DNA of 64,000 nucleotides from Thalassoroseus pseudoceratinae. Its GTDB lineage: Bacteria; Planctomycetota; Planctomycetia; Planctomycetales; Planctomycetaceae. Numbering within the stretch: the stretch's first letter is position 1; every line of letters begins with the position of its first letter. The notes under the pieces were generated by a model. It was not told the origin of the DNA. It saw nothing but the letters and a program-made list of their open reading frames with translations, and made no database searches. The stretch covers positions 496,001-560,000 of the forward strand of contig NZ_JAALXT010000005.1 of NCBI RefSeq assembly GCF_011634775.1. Reading direction: 5' to 3'. A program made the translations under genes and the position numbers. Of this stretch, positions 41,829 to 50,968 are shown in pieces.

Positions 41829-42509
41829 ATGCCGTTCTGGAATCCATTTGCTCGCCGTTCGCCCGTGAAAGTCCATGCGGATCTGGTCTGGCTTACCCCA
41901 CCGGTGAAGCATCGGGGGTTAGTTCTCGACTGGCAACGCCGCACGCAAACGGGGCTGAGTTTGGTCGCTGCTCACTTCCCGGAAACCCTCGCGGTAGTCG
42001 AAGCGGAGTTCGACAATGCCGGCATCGAGTTCGATCCGCAAAGCGGTCCGATTCCGATGTCCGAATTCGATCGCCGGACGTCCTCCCTGGAACCGCAACC
42101 CATCATGACATCCCTGGTCGATTGGTTGCCGACAGATGATCTGGGAAGCGTTCAAACCGACGATTCTGCTCACATATCGATCTTGATCGCCGAGCGTCAT
42201 TTTTTAGCGGATCGAGATGCCGACGTGCTTCAGTTTGCCGCCGGACTGCGAAACCCCTGCGATGTGCAATTTCACATTTCCGTAGGTGATCCGCTGTTGG
42301 CCCCGTTCGCGGGGGAACAACTACGGGACATTCTCAAAGCGATGGGACTCGATGACCGAGAGGCGATTCGCTTGCCATTCGTCAATCGTCGCGTCCGTCA
42401 CGCCCAACGACACTTCGCCAAACACGCCCGCAGCGATGGTCCCGCCAAATCCCCGTCCGACTGGCTCGACCGCCACTGCCCGACTTTAGCCTCGTCAGCA
42501 ATCGACTGA
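41829..42509 (+). CDS. Stand-alone protein resembling the second ATPase half (NBD2) of SecA
   Basis: A 226-residue soluble protein. The N-terminal half (SLVAAHFPETLAVVEAEFDN, then AGIEF) can be aligned with the strand-helix pair of SecA NBD2 that reads like LVGTVSIEKSE...AGI. SILIAERHFLADRDADVLQF matches the GTERHESRRIDNQLRG region. ISVGDPLLAPFAGEQLRDIL, then KAMGLDDREAIRLPFVNRRV and HAQR, match SecA's SLEDDLMRxFxxDRVxxLM, the GMxEGEAIEHxxV block and its AQ pair. The GRAGRQGDPG arginine-finger segment and the whole NBD1/Walker A half are absent, so ATPase activity is not expected. Start ATG 41829 is chosen; earlier in-frame codons to 41745 are unlikely. The SecA relation is by eye and should be taken as tentative. 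Confidence 0.55.
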   Translation: MPFWNPFARRSPVKVHADLVWLTPPVKHRGLVLDWQRRTQTGLSLVAAHFPETLAVVEAEFDNAGIEFDPQSGPIPMSEFDRRTSSLEPQPIMTSLVDWLPTDDLGSVQTDDSAHISILIAERHFLADRDADVLQFAAGLRNPCDVQFHISVGDPLLAPFAGEQLRDILKAMGLDDREAIRLPFVNRRVRHAQRHFAKHARSDGPAKSPSDWLDRHCPTLASSAID

Positions 42510-42613
42510 TCGCGTAAAATAAAAATTGCACCGTACACATTGCGAGATTTAGTACACACCAACCATTGGTGGATTCCAGCCTGATTTCTCCCTCCTCCAG
42601 CCCAATCATTCCA

Positions 42614-44026
42614 ATGCTCTCACCACAATTCACTCGTCGTCAAGCGTTAACCCGTTGTGGAATGGGTTTTGGGGCGTTGTTTGCCGGTCAGATGTTGGCG
42701 GAAACCGGATCGGCGGCCAGCACGAATCCACTCTCGCCAAAGAACCCGCATTTCCCGGTCAAAGCCAAACGGGTGATTCACCTTTTCATGAACGGTGGAC
42801 CATCGCAGGTCGACACATTCGATCCGAAACCGCAATTGACGAAGTATCACGGCAAAAAGTTGCCGATCGAGAACCTCAAAACGGAACGGCCGACGGGAGC
42901 GGCGTTGGCTTCGCCGTACAAGTTCAAGAAGTACGGCGAGTGCGGATTGGAAGTCAGCGAGCTATTCGCCAAAACTGCTAAGAACATCGACGACATTGCC
43001 GTGATTCGTTCCATGCACGCTGATGTGCCCAATCATGAACCTTCACTGATGCTGATGAACTGCGGCGATGCCCGGTTGATTCGCCCAAGTGTCGGTTCGT
43101 GGCTCACCTACGGATTGGGAACCGAGAACCAGAACCTGCCAGCGTTTATCGCGATGTGTCCGGGTGGCTATCCGATTCAGGAATCGCAGAACTGGCAAGC
43201 CGGTTTCCTGCCGGGTATCTATCAGGGAACGTACATCGACACGAAGCATACGCAGATCGACAAGCTGATCGAACACGTCGAGAACAAACGCATCGCGGGA
43301 CCGGAACAACGTCGACAACTCGATTTGTTGCAAACGCTCAATGCCAAATATCAAGCGTCGCGAGTTCACGATCCCGTTGTGGAAGCACGCATTCAATCCT
43401 TTGAACTTGCCTACCGCATGCAACACGAAGCCGCTGATGCGTTCGATATCTCACGGGAGCCGAAGCACATCCTCGATGCCTACGGCCCTGGCACCCAAGC
43501 GAGGCAAATCCTCATTGCCCGCCGACTCGTCGAACGCGGTGTGCGATACGTGCAGGTCTGGCATGGAGCCGGTCAGCCGTGGGACAACCACGACGACATT
43601 GAAGTCAATCACCGTCGACTCGCCAAGCAATGCGATCAAGCCATCGGGGCGCTTCTCACCGACCTAAAACAACGCGGATTGCTTGACGAAACGCTCGTGA
43701 TTTGGGGTGGCGAGTTCGGTCGAACGCCTGTTGTCGAAATGCCGAAGAAGGGCAGTAATCAAGGCAAGATCAACGGTCGCGATCACAACCATTACGGCTT
43801 CAGCATGTGGCTCGCCGGTGGTGGTGTGAAAGGTGGGCAAGCCTACGGAGCCACCGACGAATTCGGTTTCAAAGCCGTTGAAAATCGTGTTCACGTTCAT
43901 GACTTGCACGCGACGATTCTCAAATTGATGGGCTTCAATCACGAAGAATTTACGTACCGCTACGCCGGTCGCGATTTCCGTTTGACCGACGTGCATGGAC
44001 ACGTGGTCGAAGACCTCATCGCGTAA
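42614..44026 (+). CDS. DUF1501 domain-containing protein (third copy)
   Basis: A 470-residue DUF1501 protein with a Tat-type signal (TRRQALTRCGMGFGALFAG), the core block VIHLFMNGGPSQVDTFDPKP, VIWGGEFGRTPVVEMPKKGS, GRDHNHYGFSMWLAGGG and the end block YRYAGRDFRLTDVHGHVVED. Start ATG 42614 puts the signal peptide at the N-terminus; an in-frame non-ATG start at 42566 is less plausible. It is closely related to the copy at 6013. No DUF1549/DUF1553 neighbour is present. Its stop is only one base from the convergent flgL stop, leaving no room for a terminator. Function unknown; predicted exported. Confidence 0.9.
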   Translation: MLSPQFTRRQALTRCGMGFGALFAGQMLAETGSAASTNPLSPKNPHFPVKAKRVIHLFMNGGPSQVDTFDPKPQLTKYHGKKLPIENLKTERPTGAALASPYKFKKYGECGLEVSELFAKTAKNIDDIAVIRSMHADVPNHEPSLMLMNCGDARLIRPSVGSWLTYGLGTENQNLPAFIAMCPGGYPIQESQNWQAGFLPGIYQGTYIDTKHTQIDKLIEHVENKRIAGPEQRRQLDLLQTLNAKYQASRVHDPVVEARIQSFELAYRMQHEAADAFDISREPKHILDAYGPGTQARQILIARRLVERGVRYVQVWHGAGQPWDNHDDIEVNHRRLAKQCDQAIGALLTDLKQRGLLDETLVIWGGEFGRTPVVEMPKKGSNQGKINGRDHNHYGFSMWLAGGGVKGGQAYGATDEFGFKAVENRVHVHDLHATILKLMGFNHEEFTYRYAGRDFRLTDVHGHVVEDLIA

Positions 44027-44027
44027 A

Positions 44028-45959
44028 CTACAGGTAAGAAAGCAACGTCAGTTGGCTGGTTTGAGCCGCGATGCGAAGTGTGGCATCCAACGCGATTTGA
44101 ATGTTGTTCGTTTGCGTGATGATTTCGGTTAGATCAGCGTCGAACTCCTGCGAGAGGTCGCTTTGAATTTGCACTTCGCGATCAGCCAGCCGATTGGCGA
44201 CAGTTTCTAACACCTTCAGATCCGCTCCAACTTCGCCACGCAGGGCGTTGAAGCGGTCGGCCTCATCGTTAAACAAGGGTTGCAAGCGGTTCAACTCGCG
44301 TTGATCCCCCGTTCGCAGTGCCTCTTCCAACCGCACAAGGATTCCTAGCACACCCGGTGGTTCCTGCGGATTCTGATCAGTTCCGATCAGAGGTATCGCG
44401 GGGTTAGTACCGTTCTCTTGCCCCGCAATTCCCAAGGCTGACGAAACCGCGTTGTCCTCCACGATTAACGGCCCTGTGCTTACACCGTCATCGTCGGTCA
44501 ACGTAATTCCATTTCCCACAGCATTCAGCGACGCCACCAACACACCGGGATCGACGGCGTTGATCGCATCGAGAACTTGCTGCACCGTCTTCGTTCCCGC
44601 CAAGTCGACTTCAACTTCCGTCCCATCTCGCCGTTGAATCCGCAACGGTATTCCATCATCGACCGGCACTCCGAGTCCACCATCCAGTTCCGCCAGTGCA
44701 GTTGTGCCCGTTAACGTCCGCAAACCAAGCAGCGTGGCATTCTGACCGCCGTTCTCTCCGATCGAAAAATCGACGCCGCTCACTCGGCTAGCCACGATCA
44801 ATCCCCGCCCCGTCGAATCGATGTCCGTAACGAGATCAAGCCCGGATTTCTGCAACTCGTTGAACACGTCTTCAATCGTCGTCGCGGCGGAAAGATCGAC
44901 CGTCACCGTTCGATCACCCTGCGTGAGTTGCAGACCGGTTCCCACGGTGGCTCCGATTCCCGTGCCGCCGTTCAGACTCGAAAGTTCCGTTTGCATCGTC
45001 AATCGAGGATTCAAATCACCGCCGTTGATCGCTGCAACGGCCGTGCTATTGATTCCCAATTGAGCCGCCGCTGCAGAGCCCGTGACATCACTCACCGCCA
45101 CGGTTCCCGATGAAGGCGTCAGCCGCAAACCGGAACTTGTGGCCGGATCGACCTCCACCGTCAACGTGATCGGACCCGTAGCGAACGCCGCCTCCAACCG
45201 CGTTTGCACATCTTCGATCCGCCGAGCACCGACAAGATCAACGGTTTCCGTCTGCTGATTCACGCCGTCATCGACTGTGACTGTGACCTGACCCAAGTCC
45301 ACGCCCAACCCACCATTGAGCGAATCAATCGCCGTCTGCAACGTGAGCGCCGGGTCCGCATCAATCAAGTCGGGCTCGGAAAGCGAAGCAAACGCCGTAA
45401 TGCCATCGATGTTGTTCGCGATAGTCATACCAGTATCAACGCGGGAATCAATCGCCAAGCCGTCCCCCTGATACAAGACCGCACCAGAGTCGGTCAGCTC
45501 AAACGGCGGTGACTCGGACTGACTTCCCCCGAATAGATAACGACCGCGAAACTGAGTATTCGCCGTTCCAACCATCCCGCGAATCAACGACTGCACATCC
45601 TCCGCCAGCGTCAATCGCTCCGCTTCGCTGAGAGTGTTGCCACTCCCGGTGAGCAGAATGGACTTCGCTTCGTTCAGCCCGTCGCTCACCGATTGCAATG
45701 CCAACTCGCTCGCCGAGAGAAACGAGGTGCTCGTTTGCACGCTAGTTTCATACTGCGAGTGGCGTTCCAGGGTTCGTTGAAACACAATCGTTCTGATCGC
45801 AGCCGTGGGCGACTCACTCGGCAAAAAGAACTTCTGCCCACTCCCCGCTTGGTCCTGCAATCGGGCTAACAATTGCTGACTCGATTGCAGATTCTGATTC
45901 AGTCGCTGAGAAACCAGCGAGTTCGGAATACGTCCGGCTAGCAGCGGTCCGATAGTCAT
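44028..45959 (-). CDS. flgL: Flagellar hook-associated protein 3 (hook-filament junction), enlarged
   Basis: A 643-residue FlgL, about twice the E. coli length. Conserved flagellin-type ends are present: MTIGPLLAGRIPNSLVSQRL with QSSQQLLARLQDQAGSGQK at the N-terminus, and TEIITQTNNIQIALDATLRI, then AAQTSQLTLLSYL at the C-terminus. The extra central part has three related modules of 80 to 100 residues (near 205-300, 320-410 and 425-500), each with an LNGG/LDGG-G-x-G opening, a TVTVD/VEVDL strand pair and a helix like TIEDVFNEL. These are the flagellin-hook IN motif. They should form surface-exposed domains on the junction. It is the last gene of the operon. Confidence 0.92.
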   Translation of the reverse strand: MTIGPLLAGRIPNSLVSQRLNQNLQSSQQLLARLQDQAGSGQKFFLPSESPTAAIRTIVFQRTLERHSQYETSVQTSTSFLSASELALQSVSDGLNEAKSILLTGSGNTLSEAERLTLAEDVQSLIRGMVGTANTQFRGRYLFGGSQSESPPFELTDSGAVLYQGDGLAIDSRVDTGMTIANNIDGITAFASLSEPDLIDADPALTLQTAIDSLNGGLGVDLGQVTVTVDDGVNQQTETVDLVGARRIEDVQTRLEAAFATGPITLTVEVDPATSSGLRLTPSSGTVAVSDVTGSAAAAQLGINSTAVAAINGGDLNPRLTMQTELSSLNGGTGIGATVGTGLQLTQGDRTVTVDLSAATTIEDVFNELQKSGLDLVTDIDSTGRGLIVASRVSGVDFSIGENGGQNATLLGLRTLTGTTALAELDGGLGVPVDDGIPLRIQRRDGTEVEVDLAGTKTVQQVLDAINAVDPGVLVASLNAVGNGITLTDDDGVSTGPLIVEDNAVSSALGIAGQENGTNPAIPLIGTDQNPQEPPGVLGILVRLEEALRTGDQRELNRLQPLFNDEADRFNALRGEVGADLKVLETVANRLADREVQIQSDLSQEFDADLTEIITQTNNIQIALDATLRIAAQTSQLTLLSYL

Positions 45960-46012
45960 GATGGCACAGGAATCAGAGACTAAAATTCAAGAACGCGGTC
46001 ACAGGAATCACG

Positions 46013-47707
46013 TTACAAATTCAGCATGACTTGCATGAGTTCATCGACTGTCGAAATGATTCGCGCAGCCGCTTGGTAGGAGTGTTGAAACTCAATAAGC
46101 TTCAGCGCTTCCTCATCGAGACTCACACCGGAAAACTGATCACGTTGGCTTTGCAAAGAATCGCGGTACGTTGCCAATCCTTGCGACAATGTTTCTTCGG
46201 AAGCTGCACTCTGGGCAACATCAGTTACCACACTTTCATAGAACTCTGTCAGAGTACGCCCGTTGAATCCCTCGACGGGACCGTCTAGGAACTCCGCCAA
46301 TCGACTCGCATTTCGACCATCCGAAGGACCACCGCCTTGACCGGTCGCTAGCAAATCCGCGTTCTGCACAATTGCGGCATTCACACCGATACTGCTTGAA
46401 TCCGCACCCGTAAAGAACGTATTCAGGCCCAGACCCGCGAGAACACCACTTGAATCATTCGCAAACGAGAACGTGTATCCGGAAGCTGCATCAAGTTGCA
46501 GTTGCCCGCGAGGCGTCACTGTTGCCGAGAGATTCGGTATCGCATCGAGCGTAGCTTGCAAGTCGTCAAGCGATGTATCAGCCCCGATTCCATCCAAATC
46601 AATCGGTATCGTGGTGGTTTCTACGAGCCCAGTCAATTCGTTCTGGATCTTGACTTCGAACTCGCCATGCTCGGGGGTGGTGGGCAAATCGACAACGTTA
46701 AGTGCCGCACTCGTATCGCTGACTTCGTTTAACGATGTTAGCGTCGAAAAAGCAGCCGTCCCTTCACCCGATGCATGCAGACGGTTGAACTCGGATATCA
46801 GACCGCTGGCAAACTGATCGAGCTGTTCAACAAAGCCTCCGAGAATGTCATCTCGTCCCTCAATGAGACCACGAATTTCGCCACCCGAACGACTTACATC
46901 CGCCTGAGTGACACTTACAACAACACTGCTAGTCACAGTCCCATTTTCACTAGTCCGCGTCACCTCCAAGTGTTGTGTTGAGCCAGTTAACAAAAGATAG
47001 TTCGAACCAGAATAAACATCCACAGTCCCACTAGGATTCTCTCGAAAACGAACCGGGACAATCTCTGCAAGTCGCGACATAGCCGCATAACGCTGCGACC
47101 GTTCACCGCCAGCATCGCTCGAAAAATTACTCGCAGCTTCGAGACCGGCAATCCTTGGATTGAGTCGCGCGATCTCATCAATCAGCCCATTGGCTTCCTC
47201 AACCAGCGATCCAATACGTCCCGTTTGATCTTGTTGCAGCTGATCGACGCGCGCACGCAGATCAAGAATATCGTTCGCCAACTCCTGCCCTTGTTGTACC
47301 GCGATGGACCGTAGCGAATCCGACTCTGGTTCGTCGGCAAGATTCGCCAAGGACTGCTGGAACTCACTTAAACTCGTCGACAGATCACTGTCACCAAGTT
47401 CACGAAGTTCAACCTCAAGTTGCTTATAGATTTCTTGGCGAGCATCCGCCGCGGCGGCATCGGTTGATGCAGAGTATAGTCGCCCCTCAAGATAGAGATC
47501 AATCTGTTGCTGAACGCCTTGCCCAAGGACGCCGATCCCGAACAGCAAGTTCCCGTTACTGTAGGAACCACCTGTTTCGAGGGCGATCTCCTCGCGAATA
47601 TAGCCGGGCGTGCCGGAATTCGCGATGTTCTCGCCGGTTACTTGCACGCCGGCGCTAAACACCTCGAGCGAACGCCCCGCAGTACTTAACGTTCCATTCA
47701 AGCTCAT
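46013..47707 (-). CDS. flgK: Flagellar hook-associated protein 1
   Basis: A 564-residue FlgK. The N-terminus MSLNGTLSTAGRSLEVFSAG followed by VTGENIANSGTPGYIREEI is the conserved rod/hook-type start with the ANxxTPGY motif. The C-terminus FQHSYQAAARIISTVDELMQ with VMLNL matches the other end of the coiled-coil pair. It forms the first junction ring between hook and filament. Length is close to the E. coli protein (547). It is followed downstream by flgL with a 53-base gap and preceded by flgN with a 40-base gap, the usual chaperone-substrate arrangement. Confidence 0.93.
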   Translation of the reverse strand: MSLNGTLSTAGRSLEVFSAGVQVTGENIANSGTPGYIREEIALETGGSYSNGNLLFGIGVLGQGVQQQIDLYLEGRLYSASTDAAAADARQEIYKQLEVELRELGDSDLSTSLSEFQQSLANLADEPESDSLRSIAVQQGQELANDILDLRARVDQLQQDQTGRIGSLVEEANGLIDEIARLNPRIAGLEAASNFSSDAGGERSQRYAAMSRLAEIVPVRFRENPSGTVDVYSGSNYLLLTGSTQHLEVTRTSENGTVTSSVVVSVTQADVSRSGGEIRGLIEGRDDILGGFVEQLDQFASGLISEFNRLHASGEGTAAFSTLTSLNEVSDTSAALNVVDLPTTPEHGEFEVKIQNELTGLVETTTIPIDLDGIGADTSLDDLQATLDAIPNLSATVTPRGQLQLDAASGYTFSFANDSSGVLAGLGLNTFFTGADSSSIGVNAAIVQNADLLATGQGGGPSDGRNASRLAEFLDGPVEGFNGRTLTEFYESVVTDVAQSAASEETLSQGLATYRDSLQSQRDQFSGVSLDEEALKLIEFQHSYQAAARIISTVDELMQVMLNL

Positions 47708-47747
47708 GGGGTTTCACTCCAGCCAACTCGATTGGTTTCCATCACGG

Positions 47748-48248
47748 TCATGCGGAGGCATCCAAGATGGCACCGCCACTCGACGGGGGATTGGCCGATG
47801 GACCATAACCGACTGTTTTTCGACCGTTCCTTGCAATCAAGTGCAACAATTCAGACTGATGACGGTGTGCACCTTGAACAACGACCCACTGACGCCAACT
47901 CTGACGACGAACTCGATCCGAAGATTTTTTGATTACTGAGAGTTGCTCACGCCACTGCTCTGTCTGTGGGCATATCACTTGTTGAACCCAATCCGAGATT
48001 GACTTAACCGATGGATCACTAGTTCGGACTTTATTCAACCATGCCTCACGGTGACTCAATAGTGACTGAAGACGCTCAACAACTTCACTTTGCTTCTGAG
48101 CAGATGCCTGCAGACCAACCGCATCCGCTGCAACTAGCAATTCATCCTGCTGGGATAGAATCGCTGCGAGTTCCTCATTCGTAGCGATCAAACCACTCAG
48201 CAGGTGGTCTAACTCGCGAACAAGTGATTGATCGAGTGGCGGCGTCAT
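47748..48248 (-). CDS. flgN: FlgN-like flagellar export chaperone
   Basis: A 166-residue, mainly helical protein in the position of flgN, immediately upstream of its substrate genes flgK and flgL. It has a FlgN-like helical pattern (LDHLLSGLIATNEELAAILS, then VERLQSLLSHREAWLNKV). The end is rich in Gly, Pro and Ser and appears disordered, as in other FlgN proteins. FlgN binds the C-terminal ends of FlgK and FlgL before secretion. Sequence similarity alone is modest; gene order gives most of the support. Confidence 0.78.
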   Translation of the reverse strand: MTPPLDQSLVRELDHLLSGLIATNEELAAILSQQDELLVAADAVGLQASAQKQSEVVERLQSLLSHREAWLNKVRTSDPSVKSISDWVQQVICPQTEQWREQLSVIKKSSDRVRRQSWRQWVVVQGAHRHQSELLHLIARNGRKTVGYGPSANPPSSGGAILDASA

Positions 48249-48301
48249 AGGAATGGCTCCAATATTTTCAAGGCCTAGGTCAGTGACACCGGTTTGATTT
48301 A

Positions 48302-48700
48302 TCAGATCGACGAAATTGAACGGGAAACTTGGGAAGTTCCCGTGGCCTCGAATGTTTTCAAGGACGAATAACCAGCCGATGCCTCACTTGCAGCCCGTTT
48401 CACCGAAGCGACCGTTTGCCCCGTCCGTTGCGATTCAAATGCCTGAAATAACGGCTCGGACAAAGCCCCCCCATGCTTCTCAGCTAGGTCATCCGCAATC
48501 TGCTCGTCAAACTGGCCTTGAAAGATCCGTTCAGCCTGTCCGCCGTGAAAGTAGGCGGGCTCACCTTGGGCACTCCGTAGTGACTTGATCATCTGACGGA
48601 AGAACGTCCCCGAGACAAATTCTTGAAACGCTTGACGAACTTCAGCCTGCTCATTGGGAGCTTTCGCAGAGGGCATTTGTGCGGTATTGATTAATGACAT
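48302..48700 (-). CDS. flgJ: Rod-binding protein (FlgJ N-terminal domain only)
   Basis: A 132-residue protein matching the rod-binding half of FlgJ: VRQAFQEFVSGTFFRQMIKS, then EPAYFHGGQAERIFQGQFDE and QIADDLAEKHGGALSEPLF. The C-terminal peptidoglycan hydrolase domain of enterobacterial FlgJ is absent, so another enzyme must open the cell wall, as in many non-enteric bacteria. ATG 48700 is preferred over 48709 because AAGGA is then about ten bases upstream. It lies between flgI and flgN on the operon. Confidence 0.85.
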   Translation of the reverse strand: MSLINTAQMPSAKAPNEQAEVRQAFQEFVSGTFFRQMIKSLRSAQGEPAYFHGGQAERIFQGQFDEQIADDLAEKHGGALSEPLFQAFESQRTGQTVASVKRAASEASAGYSSLKTFEATGTSQVSRSISSI

Positions 48701-48761
48701 TATCTGCATCCTTGCAAAGTGATAGCCCTGAATAAGGTACTAGAGCATCACTAGACTCAAA

Positions 48762-49844
48762 CTAGCCATGTTCCTGGAAGACCGCATGCAGTTTCCCAGT
48801 TCGATGAAGTTCCCGAATGATTGCAATCACATCTTCGGTCGGCACACGAAGCTGGTTGAGCGCCTGAATTAAGTCATCAAGACGCTGCGGTGCCGCCTCG
48901 GTGGTATCGTCCACAAGGGGAACGAAACGACCAGGTATTGGCCCCACTGGCAGTGGATTCGCCCCGCCAACTTGGACTGTCAAATTTTTGTGAGAGATCA
49001 CAACGGGACTAATTTCAACCTCACCCGTCACAATAATCACACCCGTTTTCGCATTGACTACAACTCGTGCTTGAGTATGTGGATTTTCGATACTAATCGC
49101 GAGAAGCAACGCGATAAACTGGACGGGGTCGTCATGGTATTGCTCGGGAATCTGTACTTGCACAACACCGGGCCCGCTCGCCTTCGCAAGCCGGGAGTAC
49201 CGAACCTCAAAACCAAATTCCGTGTTGATAGCCCGCGCGATTTCGTTGGAGCTGTGAAAACTCGAATGGGCAGCATCGAGTAGCAATGTTACCCGATGCC
49301 CGTTAGCCGCATCGTGAAATAGACTTGGAAAGTTGTGTTCAAGGACGACTCCGCCAGGAATCTTTGCTGTAGTCTCTTGCCCGGCTTCTTGGATAAACAA
49401 TGGTCCAGACACAAGTGCGAGTGCGACGTCTTGGGCACGTGGATCGGTTGATGTCAACGGTGTGATTAACAGCCGCCCGCCTCTTAGACTTTTCGCCCCC
49501 ATGACGGAACTCACGTAGGCATCCAGACGTTGTCCTTTTCGGAGTCCCGTCGCGGGCACCGTGGCTTCGACCATGACCATCGCAACATTTTTAGCGTTCT
49601 GAAGTTCGGTCACAACCGTGGGCGCATTCATGCGTTGAAGTGCGGCTTGCAGTGCCCGCATGGCTGGCAGATTGCTTCCGCCGTCGCCAGTTCCTTGCAA
49701 TCCAACGACTAACCCCATCCCCGTGAGTTTAACTTCCTTTTGACCGTAGATCGTGCAAATGTTCTCTAAACGCACTCGAGCCGATGCACGATTAGTCATC
49801 GTGACAAGGACTAGCAATCCAAGAATGAGAGTGAAGCGTTGCAT
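48762..49844 (-). CDS. flgI: Flagellar P-ring protein
   Basis: A 360-residue FlgI with an N-terminal Sec signal (FTLILGLLVLVTMTNRASA). Characteristic blocks are VRLENICTIYGQKEVKLTGM, GLVVGLQGTGDGGSN, KNVAMVMVEATVPATGLRKG, VSSVMGAKSLRGGRLLITPL and GVIIVTGEVEISPVVISHKN. It builds the periplasmic P ring around the rod within the peptidoglycan layer, with FlgA as assembly chaperone; flgA is two genes upstream. Length is normal for the family (about 365). Confidence 0.94.
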   Translation of the reverse strand: MQRFTLILGLLVLVTMTNRASARVRLENICTIYGQKEVKLTGMGLVVGLQGTGDGGSNLPAMRALQAALQRMNAPTVVTELQNAKNVAMVMVEATVPATGLRKGQRLDAYVSSVMGAKSLRGGRLLITPLTSTDPRAQDVALALVSGPLFIQEAGQETTAKIPGGVVLEHNFPSLFHDAANGHRVTLLLDAAHSSFHSSNEIARAINTEFGFEVRYSRLAKASGPGVVQVQIPEQYHDDPVQFIALLLAISIENPHTQARVVVNAKTGVIIVTGEVEISPVVISHKNLTVQVGGANPLPVGPIPGRFVPLVDDTTEAAPQRLDDLIQALNQLRVPTEDVIAIIRELHRTGKLHAVFQEHG

Positions 49845-49915
49845 GAGGGACTTGCAGATTGACTAGAGACTCAAGTTCATTATTTAGACAACTAACACCA
49901 AGTTCGCAGCGACTC

Positions 49916-50968
49916 TTAGAACGGGAAGATGAAGTCAAGGAGTCGAACACCCCAAGCCCGGCGGGTACTATCTTTCACCCGTCCGGCTAAGTTCTTCGTA
50001 ATTTTCAAGTTGGCAATATTCTCACTGAGTGCTGTGTTGTCACGGTTGATATCAACGCTACGAACCGTTCCGGTCAGTGTGTATTCCCAAGCATCGTCAT
50101 TAGACTCGATGGTCTTCCGGGCTTCCAAAACGAGGTTCCCGTTAGGTAGCACGTCAACGACGGTTGCAGCGATGCGGTAGATAATCTCTTCGCTTTCGAG
50201 AACACGTCCGGTTGCATCGAGACGCGCATTCAATGTGGTATCGATGGCTGGTGAATTCTCAGCTGCGTTTGTGAGATTTCCATCTTCACTAATTCGCATA
50301 AACTCACCGATTTCGGCCAATAGTGATCCTCGTCGACTCCGGTTAAACCGTGAATCGACAGACACTTCTGAGATTTCTTTCACAATGATCGTGACGATAT
50401 CGTGGACATGAATTTCTTGCGGCGGTGTTTGTGGGATAAAACAAAGTGAGTGGTGTTGCATCAGCAGGGGTCGTTCGAAACCGATGTATCCCGACGGTGG
50501 AGGAATTGGACGTGCCGGTGGCAAACCTGACGGCCGTTGCTGCTGATACGGATTGACTGAGGGATAGTTCCCGCGGGGTGCGTATTGGTTTGGCGGTGGA
50601 TAGTTGCTTTGTGGCGGCAGCATGGAACGCCCCCCGGAGTTGTAGGGATCCGCATACGGATCTTGCTCCGGTGGCACACCGCCGTTGGGATACCAGCCTT
50701 GATCTTGACGGGGTTGATCAATTGCAGGAGGTGGCGGAGCCGGGTTTAATAGGTTTGGCTCGTTTGGCTGATATTCGTTCTCATAGTTTGGACGATTGTC
50801 GTAGGGAGCTTGGTTGCCGGGACGATTGTCACCGAAGTCATACGCGGGTGGTCGGGGCGGAAACTGCGGCGGTTGTGCCAACGTGGCTCCCTGACCGACG
50901 CAAGCAATCGCGATCGACACCCCAACATAGACGGCAGTGAGTTTTTGTCGGATGGGCGTTGTCATCAT
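49916..50968 (-). CDS. flgH: Flagellar L-ring protein with long Pro/Gln/Tyr-rich N-terminal region
   Basis: A 350-residue FlgH, over 100 residues longer than the E. coli form. The C-terminal L-ring domain is clear: EIHVHDIVTIIVKEISEVSV, then ATVVDVLPNGNLVLEARKTI, VRSVDINRDNTALSENIANL and GVRLLDFIFPF. Between the signal peptide and this domain, residues about 32-165 are a low-complexity segment rich in Pro, Gln, Asn, Tyr and Gly. The signal (VSIAIACVGQGATLA) has no convincing lipobox, although FlgH is normally a lipoprotein in the outer membrane. The start overlaps the flgA stop (ATGATG). Presence of both L and P rings implies an outer membrane. Confidence 0.9.
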   Translation of the reverse strand: MMTTPIRQKLTAVYVGVSIAIACVGQGATLAQPPQFPPRPPAYDFGDNRPGNQAPYDNRPNYENEYQPNEPNLLNPAPPPPAIDQPRQDQGWYPNGGVPPEQDPYADPYNSGGRSMLPPQSNYPPPNQYAPRGNYPSVNPYQQQRPSGLPPARPIPPPSGYIGFERPLLMQHHSLCFIPQTPPQEIHVHDIVTIIVKEISEVSVDSRFNRSRRGSLLAEIGEFMRISEDGNLTNAAENSPAIDTTLNARLDATGRVLESEEIIYRIAATVVDVLPNGNLVLEARKTIESNDDAWEYTLTGTVRSVDINRDNTALSENIANLKITKNLAGRVKDSTRRAWGVRLLDFIFPF

